Assembly (NCBI GenBank): GCA_022710975.1
Contig: JAKLGA010000002.1
Coordinates: forward strand, 372,001-436,000
Reading direction: 5' to 3'
Length of the DNA: 64,000 nt
Source of the DNA: Myxococcota bacterium
GTDB taxonomy: Bacteria; Myxococcota; B64-G9
Part shown: one piece after another, positions 7,718 through 16,925 of the stretch
Position numbering within the stretch: the stretch's first letter is position 1
Layout: each line of letters starts with the position of its first letter
Notes under the pieces: generated by a model
Seen by the model: the letters and a program-made list of their open reading frames with translations, nothing else
Told to the model about the DNA's origin: nothing
Database searches by the model: none
Translations under genes and position numbers: made by a program

Positions 7718-10700
7718 TCAAGAAGGGTTGCCGGCCATGGGCTGCGCGCCCGCCCGCGCCAGCCGGCGGTCCCGGCGCCGCTCCCGGAAGCCCTCGATCA
7801 GGTGATACAGCACCGGGATCACCACCAGGGTGAGCAGGGAGGCCGAGGCCAGGCCGCCGATGACCACCTGGGCCATGGGCGCCCAGGCCTCGGCGCCCTC
7901 CCCGAGCCCGAGCCCCAGCGGCAGCATGCCCAGGATGGTGGTGAGCGCGGTCATCAGCACGGGCCGCATGCGCACCACGCTGGCCTCCTGGCAGGCCTCG
8001 CGCACCTTCAGCCCACGCCCGCGGAGCTGGATGGTGTAGTCCACCAGCACGATGGCGTTGTTGACCACCACCCCCACCAGCAGCACCGCGCCGATCAGCC
8101 CGGGCACGCTGAGTGGGTCGCCCACGGCCAGCAGGATCCACACCACGCCCACGAACGCCAGCGGCACGGTGAAGATGATGATGAGCGGGGCCAGGAAGGC
8201 CTCGAACTGGGCCGCCATGATCATGTAGACCAGCAGGATGGCCACGACCAGGGCGATCCCCAGGGCCATGAAGGAGTCCATGAAGTCCTCGGCGCTCCCG
8301 GACAGGCCGAAGGTCATCTCCCCCAGCTCGTGGGTCTTGCGGTAGTCCGCCAGGATCTCCTGGATGTCCGCGGTGACCTGGCCCATGTTGGGCCCGTCCA
8401 CGGTGGCGGTGACGGTCACCAGCCGCTGCTGGTCCTTGCGGGTGATCTCCACCGGTCCGATCCGGTCGCCCACCCGGGCCACGCTCTTGAGCGGCACGCT
8501 GGCGCCCAGCGGGGTGGACACCGGCAGGGACTCGAGGGAGGTGCGCGACAGCCGCTCGGCGCGCGGGGAGCGCACCCGGATGTCGTACTCCCAGCCGCCG
8601 TCGCGGTAACGCCCGGCCAGCGTGCCCTGGAAGGCGGTGGACACGGCCTGGGCCACCTGGCCGGTGCTGAGCCCGAGCGCGGACAGGCGCTCGCGGTCGA
8701 AGTACACCCCCAGCTCGGGCTTGGCCTCCTCCATGCTGAACAGCACCTCGGTGGCGTTGGGGACCGCGGCGATGAGCTGCTTCAACTCCAGCCCCACGGC
8801 CTGGAGCTTCCCCAGCTCGTCCCCGTAGATCTCGGTGATCACGTTGTTGCCCATGCCGAAGCCCATCATGATCTTGCTGATCTTCAGCCCGGGCTCGCGC
8901 AAGAGGGTGGCGCGCAGGTCGGTCTCGATCTGCTGCTGGGTGCGCATGCCCCGCCGCATGCGCTCCTGGTAGGGCCGCAGCTTCACCCGCAGGATGCCGC
9001 TGTAGGAGCCCTTGCTGAAGATGGCGGTGAAGCCCTCGCCGGTGCCGATGTCGGACATCACGTCGCTCGCCTCGGGCACCTCGGCGCGCACGAGCTCCTC
9101 GATCCGCTGGTAGAGCGCGTCGGTCTCCTCCAGGGAGGTGCCCACCATGGTCTCCACCTGGAAGACGACCATGCCGGTGTCCTGCTGGGCGAAGAAGTCC
9201 TGCTTGACCAGCGGGTAGGCGGCCGCGGTGGCGCCCACCACCAGGGCGGCCAGGCCGAGGGTGGTCCAGCTGTGCCGCAGGCACCAGCCCAGCATGCGCC
9301 CGTAGGCGGAGGCGAAGCGGCCGATCCCGGCCTGGATGGCGCGCGCCGCGGCCGGCAGGCGCTGCCTGGCCCGGGCGTCCTGGGAGCGCATCAGGCGCGA
9401 GGCCATGAGCGGCACCAGGCTGAGCGACACGACGAGCGAGCAGGTCAGCGAGAAGCAGATGGTCAGCGACAGGTCGCGGAACATCACCCCGGCGATGCCC
9501 GGCACGAACAGGATGGGGGCGAACACGCCGACCGTGGTCAGGGTCGAGGCGGTCACCGCCATGCCCACCTCGGCCGAGCCCTTCACCGCGGCCTCGCGGG
9601 GCTCCATGCCGTTCTGGTGGTGGCGGAAGACGGCCTCCAGGACCACGATGGCGTTGTCCACCAGCATGCCCACCGCCAGCGCCAGGCCGGCCAGGGAGAT
9701 CATGTTGAGGGTGATGTCGGCCAGGTCCATGACCACGAAGGTGGCCACGATCGAGACCGGGATGGTCACCGCCACGACCGCCGAGGAGCGCAGGCTGGTC
9801 AGGAAGAAGAGCAGCACCAGGAAGGTCAGCCCGAAGGCCAGGTAGGCGCTGGTGGACAGGTTGCCGACGCTCTGCTCGATGAAGTCGGACTGGTTGAAGA
9901 TGGGCACGATGCGGATGCCGGGCGGCAGGCTGGCCAGCAGCCCGGGCAGGTCCTCCTCGACCAGGTCGCAGGCCTGCACCGAGTTGGCGTCCGACTGCTT
10001 GCGCACCGCCAGGACGATGGCCGAGGAGCTGTTGTGGCGGATCACGTGGCGCGCCTCGGCGAAGCCGTCCACCACCTCGGCCACCATGCGCAGCTTGATG
10101 GGCACGGGCTCCGCGCGCAGCCCCAGGGCCGCGCGGGCCGGGTCGGGCCGGCTCAGGCCCACCACCACCTCGCGGATCTGGTCCAGGTTGTCGTACTGAC
10201 CCAGGGCCTGGATCATGAACTCGCGGCCCTGCTCGTCCAGCATCCCGCCCGGGATCTGGAGGTTGTTCATGCGCAGCGCGGCCACCACCTGCTGGCTGGA
10301 CAGGCCGTAGGCCTGGAGCTGATCCGCGCGCAGGCGCACCTGGATCTCGCGCTTCAGGCCGCCGTTGGTCATGGCCTGGGCCACGCCCTCGATGCGCTCC
10401 AGGCGCGGCTCGATCACGTGCTCGCTCAGGTGCCGGAGCTCGGCCTGGGAGAAGGGCCCCGACACGGCCAGCAGCATGATGGGCTGCATGCTGGGGTTGA
10501 AGGCGAAGGTCAGCGGCTGGTCCATGTCCGGCGGCAGGTAGGCCTCGATGAGATCGAGGTTCTTGCGGATGTCGCGCTCGGCCTTGTCCGTGTCGCTGCC
10601 CCAGTTGAGCTCGACGGCCACCAGCGCGGACCCGTCCTTGGAGGTGGAGGACACGTGCTTCACGCCCTCGATGGCGGCCACCGCCTCCTCGAGCGGCCGG

Positions 10701-10891
10701 GTGACCACGGTCTCCATGTCCTCGGGGCTGGCGCCGGGGTAGGTGGCCACCACCACGACGTAGGGGAAGGTGATGTCCGGGTACATGTCCAGCCGCAGCT
10801 GGCTGAGCGCGTACATGCCCCAGCCCACCACGATCAGGTAGATCATGCCGAAGGTCACCCCCCGGCGGACGGCCATGCTGGGCAGGCTCAC
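7718..10891 (-). CDS. RND efflux pump inner-membrane transporter (HAE1 / AcrB family)
   Basis: This 1057-residue protein has the usual length and plan of AcrB-type proton-driven efflux pumps: helix 1 at residues 12-30, two large periplasmic loops (about 35-335 and 560-870) and two blocks of membrane helices. Family landmarks include PGASPEDMETVV after helix 1 and the proton-relay region GMLVDNAIVVLEA in helix 4. The second acidic residue of AcrB is Asn here, as in many HAE1 members. The second half-repeat has LLVGVVVNNAIVLVDY. The start is GTG at 10891, overlapping the adaptor stop (GTGA). No outer-membrane factor gene lies nearby, so the pump probably borrows a TolC encoded elsewhere. Substrates cannot be told from sequence. 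Confidence 0.95.
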   Translation of the reverse strand: MSLPSMAVRRGVTFGMIYLIVVGWGMYALSQLRLDMYPDITFPYVVVVATYPGASPEDMETVVTRPLEEAVAAIEGVKHVSSTSKDGSALVAVELNWGSDTDKAERDIRKNLDLIEAYLPPDMDQPLTFAFNPSMQPIMLLAVSGPFSQAELRHLSEHVIEPRLERIEGVAQAMTNGGLKREIQVRLRADQLQAYGLSSQQVVAALRMNNLQIPGGMLDEQGREFMIQALGQYDNLDQIREVVVGLSRPDPARAALGLRAEPVPIKLRMVAEVVDGFAEARHVIRHNSSSAIVLAVRKQSDANSVQACDLVEEDLPGLLASLPPGIRIVPIFNQSDFIEQSVGNLSTSAYLAFGLTFLVLLFFLTSLRSSAVVAVTIPVSIVATFVVMDLADITLNMISLAGLALAVGMLVDNAIVVLEAVFRHHQNGMEPREAAVKGSAEVGMAVTASTLTTVGVFAPILFVPGIAGVMFRDLSLTICFSLTCSLVVSLSLVPLMASRLMRSQDARARQRLPAAARAIQAGIGRFASAYGRMLGWCLRHSWTTLGLAALVVGATAAAYPLVKQDFFAQQDTGMVVFQVETMVGTSLEETDALYQRIEELVRAEVPEASDVMSDIGTGEGFTAIFSKGSYSGILRVKLRPYQERMRRGMRTQQQIETDLRATLLREPGLKISKIMMGFGMGNNVITEIYGDELGKLQAVGLELKQLIAAVPNATEVLFSMEEAKPELGVYFDRERLSALGLSTGQVAQAVSTAFQGTLAGRYRDGGWEYDIRVRSPRAERLSRTSLESLPVSTPLGASVPLKSVARVGDRIGPVEITRKDQQRLVTVTATVDGPNMGQVTADIQEILADYRKTHELGEMTFGLSGSAEDFMDSFMALGIALVVAILLVYMIMAAQFEAFLAPLIIIFTVPLAFVGVVWILLAVGDPLSVPGLIGAVLLVGVVVNNAIVLVDYTIQLRGRGLKVREACQEASVVRMRPVLMTALTTILGMLPLGLGLGEGAEAWAPMAQVVIGGLASASLLTLVVIPVLYHLIEGFRERRRDRRLARAGAQPMAGNPS

Positions 10892-12120
10892 GGCGCGGAC
10901 CCTCCACCCTCCGCCGCCCTGGCGTCCGGGGCCCCGGCGCCCGGCGCGCCCGTCCCGGCGAGCTCGACCAGGTCGCCCTCGTGCAGCAGGTGGTGCCCGC
11001 GCACCACCACCTGCTCGTCGCCCTGGAGCCCCTCGCGGATCTCCACCAGCGGCAGGCCGTCCGGCCCGGGCGTGCCCAGGATCAGGCCCACGCGCACGGG
11101 CAGCTTGTGCGCCTTGCCCCCGACGACGGCGAACACCACCTGGTGGATGCCCTCCCCGGTGGCGCCCACCGCGCCCTCGTTCAGCACCGCGTAGCCGGGG
11201 ATCAGCAGGGCGTCCGGCCGCTGCTCGACCACCATCTCCACCTCGGCCAGCATGCCCGGCCGCAGCCGCTGCTCCGGGTTGGCCAGGCGCACCTCGACCG
11301 TGGCCAGGCGGCTGGCCGGGTCGATGGTCGGGCTGACCCGCGCGATCCGCCCGACCAGCGGCTGGCGCTCACCGCGCCCGTCCACCAGGCCCGCCACGCG
11401 CACGCGCACCGGCAGATCCTGGGCCCGCGCGCGTTCGATCTCCGTCAGCTCCAGCTCGGGCACGCGCACCTCGGCCTTGAGCTCCTCCATCTGCACCAGG
11501 CTCAGCAGCGGGATCTGGGGCGCGGCCATGTCGCCCTGCTCCAGGAACCGCTCCCCCACCACGCCCGAGATCGGCGCGCGCACGAAGGCCCGCCCGCGCT
11601 GGGAGGTGACCGAGGCCAGCATGGCCTCGAGCTGCCGCACGCTGGCCTCCGCCCCCAGCACCTGGCTCTCGATGCGATCGCGCTGGGCGTCCCCGACCGC
11701 CTTGGCCGCGTGCATCTTGACCACCCGGTCGCGCTCGGTGCGCAGCGCCTCGAAGTTGGTGCGCGCCGCGGCCAGGCCGGCCAGGGAGGCCTCGGTGTTG
11801 CTCTCCAGCATGTCGTGGCTGATGACCGCCAGGAGCTGCCCCTGGGTCACCCGGTCGCCGACCTCCACGTTCATGGCCCGGATGCGGTCGGGCACCTGGG
11901 AGTAGACCTTGACCTCCACGCTGCCCTGGAGCGCGGCCGTGTAGCGCAGCGAGCGGGCGGCCAGCCCGCGCTGCACCGCGGCCGTCCTGACGCTCGGCGG
12001 CGGGGCCTCCTTCTTCGCCTCGGGCGCGGGCGTGCAGGCGGGCCCCAGGGCGTAGGTCAGGAGCGCGCAGGCGGCCAGGGACCAGGCCGCGCGCGGCGGA
12101 CAGGTGCGGACGGGCGTCAT
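10888..12120 (-). CDS. RND efflux periplasmic adaptor (membrane fusion protein)
   Basis: This 410-residue exported protein matches the HlyD/AcrA adaptor family. It has an N-terminal hydrophobic segment with a Cys (GPACTP, lipobox-like), then the lipoyl half-motif VEVGDRVTQGQLLAVI near residue 95. A helical hairpin follows (about 110-190), then the second lipoyl half (FVRAPISGVVGERFLEQGDMA), beta-barrel and membrane-proximal domains. It should join the downstream transporter to an outer-membrane channel. Its stop overlaps the transporter start, so the two are coupled. The start is ATG at 12120, 22 bases after the stop of the upstream lipoprotein gene. Confidence 0.93.
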   Translation of the reverse strand: MTPVRTCPPRAAWSLAACALLTYALGPACTPAPEAKKEAPPPSVRTAAVQRGLAARSLRYTAALQGSVEVKVYSQVPDRIRAMNVEVGDRVTQGQLLAVISHDMLESNTEASLAGLAAARTNFEALRTERDRVVKMHAAKAVGDAQRDRIESQVLGAEASVRQLEAMLASVTSQRGRAFVRAPISGVVGERFLEQGDMAAPQIPLLSLVQMEELKAEVRVPELELTEIERARAQDLPVRVRVAGLVDGRGERQPLVGRIARVSPTIDPASRLATVEVRLANPEQRLRPGMLAEVEMVVEQRPDALLIPGYAVLNEGAVGATGEGIHQVVFAVVGGKAHKLPVRVGLILGTPGPDGLPLVEIREGLQGDEQVVVRGHHLLHEGDLVELAGTGAPGAGAPDARAAEGGGSAP

Positions 12121-12142
12121 CGGGAGGGACCTCCTCGGGTGA

Positions 12143-14368
12143 TCATTGCTTGGCGAAACGCAGCAGCTGCTGTTCGAGGGACTCGTCCACGGTCACCAGG
12201 GCGTCCGCCACCCGGCCGTCCTCGTCCTTGACCGCGGCCAGGCGCGGGTAGACCACGGCCAGGTGGCGCTGCAGGCCGGCGGCCCGGGCCCGCTCGGCCA
12301 GCGCCTTGAGCTCCTTCCACTCGGAGCGGGCGGAGTAGCGCGCCAGGAGCTTCATCGCCCCGGCCCGGTCGGCCCGGGCCAGGATGCGCTCGGTGCGCTC
12401 CAGGAGCTTGCCGAGCCCGGTCCGCAGCTCCTCCACGCTCTTCAGGCGGAGCCAGGTCTTGCCGTCCTGCTCCCCCAGCTCGAGCGTCCTGGCGGTCTCC
12501 AGGGCGTGGCGGAGCCACACCCGCCTGGCGCGCGCCTCGGGCGCGACGAGCTCGTCGTCGGCCAACGCCTCGTCCACCAGCGCGGCGGTGGTGACCACGC
12601 GGTAGGCGCCCTCGACCGAGCCGGGCCCGGTCACCAGGCGCAGCTCGGACAGCGCCTCGTGCGGCAGCAGCCACAGGGCCGTGAGCTCGGCCCGCAGCGC
12701 CAGCAGCACCGGCAGCGCGCTGCCCAGGTCGGCCCGCGCGTCCGGGTGGAGCTGGCCCAGGAACGGGCCCAGCACCTCACGCAGCGCCGCGTGCACGAAG
12801 GCGATCTCCTCCAGGCGCTCGAGGACGGCGGCGCGGTGCTCGGGCTCGACGAACTCCTGGACCAGCGGCAGCAGGCGGGCGCGCCGGTAGGTCTCGATGG
12901 CGTTGGCCATCACCAGCACCTTGCCGGCGCCGCGCTCTCCGCCGTCCGGCAGCCGGTAACCCAGGCGCAGGCGCGGCCCCAGCCGGCCCGAGGCCAGCAG
13001 CAGATCGATGGCCACCGCCCGCGGGCCCTCGGTCCAGCGCCGGCGCTGCTCCTCCGGCCAGGGCATGGCGTCCTCGAAGCGCTGGACGCGGCGCACCAGG
13101 GAGTCGAGCCTGGAGCTGGCCGGCGCGTTCCGGTAGCCCAGCAGGCCGGCGAACATGCCCTTGACCTGGCGCGGGTCGAGCTCGGTGTCCAGGAACCCGA
13201 GGCACACCTCGAGGGTGCGCGGGCCGGAGTGCATGGCCCCCAGGGCGGAGTGCATGGCGTCCGGATCGGCCGTGCGGAAGTACTCGATCAGCGCGCTGAG
13301 CATGCGGCGCTCGTCCCGGTCGGCCGTGGTCATCGCGCCGTGCAGCCGCTTGACGACGCGGGTGAGCTCCGGGGCGTAGCGGCCCGGGGCGATCTTCTGG
13401 CGCTTGTCGCCGGTGCGGTAGATCTGCTCGACCAGCCCCGTGTCGATGCGCACCAGGCGCGAGTTGAGCGGGTAGCGCTCGGTGAAGCCCTTGAGGTCCC
13501 GCAGCTTCAGCTCGCCGTAGATGTTGAGACGCGCCCCGGCCAGCACGTCGTCGCCGGGGGCGAGGTCCGCGGGCAGCAGCCGGCGGGCGTGGTCCGGATC
13601 GAACATGAGCGGCCGCAGCCGGGCCAGCTTGTCCTCGAGCGCCTCGTTGCGGGCCAGATCGAGGTCGGCGCCGCCGGCGTAGGCGTTCTGGGCCGCGCTC
13701 TCGAAGCGCGCGAAGGTGAAGCTGGGCACGAGCTTCTGCAGCGTGAGCTGGTCGTAGCAGCCCGTGTGCACGCCCAGCTCTTGCAGGTAGGCCTGCAGGG
13801 CGCCCTCCACCTCCAGGTCGCGCCCTGCCAGGTTGTTGAGCACCGCCTCGACCAGCCTGCGGATCTCGAGCCCGCCGGCGTGCACCTGGTCGTAGGTGAT
13901 GTTGCGGCCCGCGAGCAGCGCCTGGCCCAGGTGGTAGGCCAGCGCCCGCTTCTCGGGGCGGAGCTGGTTGAAGCCGTCGGCGAACAGGCGCACGCGCTGG
14001 ATGTCGTCGACCGTGCCGAGCCGGAACTCGGCGTCCTGCCGGGTGATCTCCTCGATGGCCGGGCCGGCCGCGGACGGCTCGCCGCTCTCGCTCTCGCCCT
14101 CTCCCTCGACCTCTCCCTCTCCTTCGCCCTCGCCCTCTCCCTCCGGTTCGGGCTGGGGGGACGCGACCTCCTCGGGGCCCACGGCCACGGAGTCCTCGGG
14201 CGGCTTGTCCTCTTCGTCTTCGGTGGCCTGCGCGGGCTGCGCGCTGGCGTCCGCGGACGAGCCCGAGGGAGCCGGCCCTTCGTCCAGGGACACCTTCTTG
14301 CATCCAGGGTGGATGAGCGCGATCGCGAGGACGACGATCCCGAGCGAGGACAGGAGCCGCCTGGGCAT
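12143..14368 (-). CDS. Large secreted or lipid-anchored protein of unknown function
   Basis: This 741-residue protein has a hydrophobic N-terminus ending in HPGCKK, followed by an acidic low-complexity stretch rich in Glu-Gly and Glu-Ser (residues about 30-105) and then about 630 residues of mostly helical sequence. I recognise no domain. I chose ATG at 14368, 8 bases after GAGAGG, over the in-frame GTG at 14377, which sits against the ribosome-binding site. It is the first gene ahead of the RND adaptor and pump and shares their promoter, so it may be an accessory or regulator of export. That link rests on position only. Confidence 0.78.
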   Translation of the reverse strand: MPRRLLSSLGIVVLAIALIHPGCKKVSLDEGPAPSGSSADASAQPAQATEDEEDKPPEDSVAVGPEEVASPQPEPEGEGEGEGEGEVEGEGESESGEPSAAGPAIEEITRQDAEFRLGTVDDIQRVRLFADGFNQLRPEKRALAYHLGQALLAGRNITYDQVHAGGLEIRRLVEAVLNNLAGRDLEVEGALQAYLQELGVHTGCYDQLTLQKLVPSFTFARFESAAQNAYAGGADLDLARNEALEDKLARLRPLMFDPDHARRLLPADLAPGDDVLAGARLNIYGELKLRDLKGFTERYPLNSRLVRIDTGLVEQIYRTGDKRQKIAPGRYAPELTRVVKRLHGAMTTADRDERRMLSALIEYFRTADPDAMHSALGAMHSGPRTLEVCLGFLDTELDPRQVKGMFAGLLGYRNAPASSRLDSLVRRVQRFEDAMPWPEEQRRRWTEGPRAVAIDLLLASGRLGPRLRLGYRLPDGGERGAGKVLVMANAIETYRRARLLPLVQEFVEPEHRAAVLERLEEIAFVHAALREVLGPFLGQLHPDARADLGSALPVLLALRAELTALWLLPHEALSELRLVTGPGSVEGAYRVVTTAALVDEALADDELVAPEARARRVWLRHALETARTLELGEQDGKTWLRLKSVEELRTGLGKLLERTERILARADRAGAMKLLARYSARSEWKELKALAERARAAGLQRHLAVVYPRLAAVKDEDGRVADALVTVDESLEQQLLRFAKQ
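14091..14150. repeat. Hexanucleotide-like repeat encoding a Glu-Gly/Glu-Ser tract
   Basis: The plus strand shows repeated CTCTCC/CTCGCC hexamers inside the lipoprotein gene, read on the minus strand as alternating GAG and GGC/GGG/GAG codons. The tract encodes an acidic spacer after the export signal. Such repeats can change length by slippage in steps of two residues without breaking the frame. Confidence 0.75.
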
Positions 14369-14404
14369 GGAGTTCACCTCTCCCCCGGGGACGGAGGCCG
14401 AGGG

Positions 14405-14433
14405 AATCTACCCCGCGGGCAACCGGAAATCAA
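14405..14433 (-). promoter_or_regulatory. Promoter of the lipoprotein-efflux operon
   Basis: On the minus strand TTGATT and TAGATT are separated by 17 bases, about 37 bases before the ATG at 14368. It lies back to back with the promoter of the small plus-strand gene at 14515. Confidence 0.6.
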
Positions 14434-14452
14434 GCCGCCACGGGAAGGATTT

Positions 14453-14482
14453 TTGACCACCATGTGCTACATGTGGGACAAT
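14453..14482 (+). promoter_or_regulatory. Promoter of small secreted protein, with CATGTG repeats in the spacer
   Basis: TTGACC and GACAAT are separated by 18 bases, 33 bases before the ATG at 14515. The spacer contains two copies of CATGTG (14461-14466 is within the first, the second at 14470-14475) separated by a few bases. They could serve as a regulator site, but nothing else supports that. Confidence 0.45.
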
Positions 14483-14514
14483 CAGATCAGGTTCCATCCC
14501 GGGAGGATCCGAGC

Positions 14515-14874
14515 ATGTCCAACTCCCTAACAAGAAAGAGATTTTTCATTATCTTCGCGCCGCTCCTGGGAATGGTCTGGCTCCTGCCCTCCCCGGCCCA
14601 GCCAGCCTCAACGCTCATCTCGCCCGCCGATCTGGACCGCTCCATCGACGCCCTGCCGAATCGCGTGGAGGTGGACAGCCTGGAGGCGCTGCGCGCCCGC
14701 CTGGCCGAGCTCCCCTCCGGCGAGGACGCCCTGGAGGGCAGCGAGGCCAGCGGTCTGCGGACCGCGCTGGACATCGTGGCCGCCTGCCGCGCCATCCGGC
14801 TCGAGGCAGCGCAGGCCCTGCCGGCGCCCCCGGCGCGCGCGAGCGCGTCCCCCGCCCTGGTCGCCGGCCTGTGA
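14515..14874 (+). CDS. Small secreted protein, function unknown
   Basis: This 119-residue protein has an N-terminal export signal (basic SLTRKR, then FFIIFAPLLGMVWLLP, cut near PAQPAS). The mature part has a helical middle (VDSLEALRARLAELPSGEDALEG) and an Ala/Pro-rich tail. I do not recognise a family. The ATG at 14515 follows GGGAGGATCCGAGC, a clear ribosome-binding site; an in-frame ATG at 14464 lies inside the promoter spacer and is rejected. The first 60 coding bases are noticeably richer in A and T than surrounding genes. Confidence 0.72.
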   Translation: MSNSLTRKRFFIIFAPLLGMVWLLPSPAQPASTLISPADLDRSIDALPNRVEVDSLEALRARLAELPSGEDALEGSEASGLRTALDIVAACRAIRLEAAQALPAPPARASASPALVAGL

Positions 14875-14889
14875 CCCGGCCGCGGCCCT

Positions 14890-16752
14890 TCACTCGCAAC
14901 ACATCTCGGAGTGCGCGTCACCGAGGTAGAGCAGCGGGTGGTTCTCCGGATCGATCCACTCGAGGTTCGCCACGATCCAGGTGTCGCAGTCGCCGGTCAG
15001 GCGGCTGGTGTATTCGGCGCTGGGCACCAGGTCGCCCTTGAAGTAAACCCGCACCGTGGCCTGGGCCTCGCCCTGGAAGGGCGCGTAGTAGTTGACCAGC
15101 AGGGTGTAGATGCCCTGGGCGGGGTTGTTGAGGTTCACGTTCTCCGCCCGGCAGCCGCCGGTGCAGTCGATGGCCAGCAGCGGATCGTCCTCCGCGTCGC
15201 CCAGCGCGCCCCAGTCGGGGTGGCGGCCGTCCCAGTAGCAGTCCTGGCCCGAGCAGGTCCGCCAGAAGCAGGCCGGTCCGTCCACGCCGTTGTCGTAGCA
15301 GTCCTGGCCGCTGGCGCAGCCCGCGGCCGTGGCGTCGCAGTTCGGCTCGCGGCAGGCGGTGATGGCCCCGCTCGGCACGCAGGCCGTGCGCACCCAGCCC
15401 GGATCCTGCGGGTCCTGGGGGTTGAAGCGGCAGTCGCGGGTCGGCTGGCAGAAGTCGCTCTGCAGCGTGGCGTCCGGGGCCAGCAGGTGCAGGTCGAGAT
15501 CCGGGCCGAGGAGATCCCAGACCAGCTCCACGCGGATGTCCTCGCGCGGGTAGGCGTCGAACCGCACGCACGGGCACTGGTAGTCGCCGCCGGCCTGGGC
15601 CTCGGCGCAGGTGCAGGCCGCGGCCGCGTCGTACAGCGAGCGGTTGCCCTGCGGGTCGCGGGCGGACAGGCACACCGTGTACTGCCCGGTCAGATCGGCC
15701 TTGAAGGTCGGGTGGAAGGCGTCCGGGTTGGTGACCACCTCGCTGAAGGAGCCCACCGGCTTCTGCTCCACCGTCCAGTACAGGTTGGAGCCCTGGATGG
15801 TCTGCCCGTCCGGATCGCTGACCAGCGCCTCGAAGCGCAGGCTGTCCGAGGGGGCCGGGGCGCACGGATCCGCGAGCGGCGTGCCGTCGAGCTGGGTGGC
15901 CGCGATCACCCGGATGCCGACCGAGGGCGGCAGGTTGCCGGCCGGGCGCCCCTCGAGCGGGACGCGCAGCGGGTCCTCGTCCGGGTCGTTCGAGGCGATC
16001 AGCAGGGCGTCCGTGTCCGGGACGACGGCCCCGGTGTCCGGGTCCACGCGCACGGAGCGGGGCGCGTAGATCACCTCGACCGGCTGCGACTCGCCCTGCC
16101 CGAGCCGCAGGGCACCCGCCACGACCAGGAACGGGGCGTCGGCCGCGCCGGACTCGAGGGTCAGCCCGCCCGCCTCGATGATCAGGTCCGCCTCGCCCTG
16201 GTTGGACAGGCCCAGGCTCAGCGACGCGGAGGACTGCAGGCCGACGTTGCCGAAGTTCAGCAGCGGCGGCTGGGCGTCGATGTCGGGCACCGCGCTGCGC
16301 CCGCTCAGCGGCACGCGCAGCTCCGGGAAGTTCTCCGCGCTCGAGTCGATCACCAGCTCCGCCTGGAAGTCGCCCTCCGCCGGAGGGGTCAGGTGGAGCA
16401 CCAGCGCACCCGAGCTGGCGCCGGCCGCCCCGGGCTGCACCAGGCCCACCGGCAGGGCGAGCTCCGCCAGGGCCTGCCCGTTCCAGGAGTCCAGGGCGAA
16501 GGCCGCGTCGCCCTCGACGCGCAGGCCGGTGATGGCCAGGGTGGCCGTGCCGACGTTCCGCACGGTGAGCGTCTGCTGGCCGGTCTCCAGCCGGTTCAGG
16601 GTCGGGAAGACCAGCGCCTGGGGCTCGACCGCGATCTGGGGCCTGCCCTTCTGGATGTTGCTCTCGTCGCAGGCGCCGGCGAGCAGGGCCAGGCCGAGCA
16701 CGAAGAGCCCCGGCGCCGGGGTCCAGGATCTTCCGAGGGGAGCGAGCCGCAT
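14890..16752 (-). CDS. Choice-of-anchor/Ig-like secreted lipoprotein
   Basis: This 620-residue protein begins with an export signal ending LLAGACDES (lipobox-like). Residues about 25-290 form two Ig-like units of the choice-of-anchor D (ASH/HYDIN-like) type, seen in VFPTLNRLETGQQTLTVRN and LNFGNVGLQSSASLSLGLSN. A PKD-like unit follows (DPDGQTIQGSNLYWTVEQKP ... GQYTVCLSARDPQGN). The C-terminal 230 residues are cysteine-rich, contain a vWA-like DLDLHLLAP stretch, and end in MCCE. It is probably a cell-surface or outer-membrane protein. ATG at 16752 with AGGTGG ahead is preferred to more distant starts. Confidence 0.82.
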   Translation of the reverse strand: MRLAPLGRSWTPAPGLFVLGLALLAGACDESNIQKGRPQIAVEPQALVFPTLNRLETGQQTLTVRNVGTATLAITGLRVEGDAAFALDSWNGQALAELALPVGLVQPGAAGASSGALVLHLTPPAEGDFQAELVIDSSAENFPELRVPLSGRSAVPDIDAQPPLLNFGNVGLQSSASLSLGLSNQGEADLIIEAGGLTLESGAADAPFLVVAGALRLGQGESQPVEVIYAPRSVRVDPDTGAVVPDTDALLIASNDPDEDPLRVPLEGRPAGNLPPSVGIRVIAATQLDGTPLADPCAPAPSDSLRFEALVSDPDGQTIQGSNLYWTVEQKPVGSFSEVVTNPDAFHPTFKADLTGQYTVCLSARDPQGNRSLYDAAAACTCAEAQAGGDYQCPCVRFDAYPREDIRVELVWDLLGPDLDLHLLAPDATLQSDFCQPTRDCRFNPQDPQDPGWVRTACVPSGAITACREPNCDATAAGCASGQDCYDNGVDGPACFWRTCSGQDCYWDGRHPDWGALGDAEDDPLLAIDCTGGCRAENVNLNNPAQGIYTLLVNYYAPFQGEAQATVRVYFKGDLVPSAEYTSRLTGDCDTWIVANLEWIDPENHPLLYLGDAHSEMCCE

Positions 16753-16781
16753 GCAGCCACCTCGCGCGTGGAGTTCATCCC

Positions 16782-16811
16782 ACCCTAGCATCTCCGGGCG
16801 AACCCACACAA
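16782..16811 (-). promoter_or_regulatory. Promoter of the choice-of-anchor lipoprotein
   Basis: On the minus strand TTGTGT and TAGGGT are separated by 18 bases, 29 bases before the ATG at 16752. Confidence 0.45.
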
Positions 16812-16845
16812 GCCGCACACCCCCGGCGGCGCGCCCGCGCGGCTT

Positions 16846-16874
16846 TTGACAGGCGGGTCCGCGTGTAGTAGGCT
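16846..16874 (+). promoter_or_regulatory. Strong promoter of the small RHH-like gene
   Basis: A perfect TTGACA is followed after 17 bases by TAGGCT, leaving a leader of about 45 bases before the ATG at 16926. It is the clearest sigma-70-type promoter in the window. Confidence 0.7.
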
Positions 16875-16925
16875 GTGCAAAAAGGTGAGTAAAAGACCGC
16901 CAACCACCTCCAGGCGAGGGAGCCC

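Noticed and set aside
14879-14888. GGCCGCGGCC as a bidirectional terminator
   Set aside because: It is a short palindrome with no loop and no T-run between convergent genes; GC-rich DNA yields such sites by chance.
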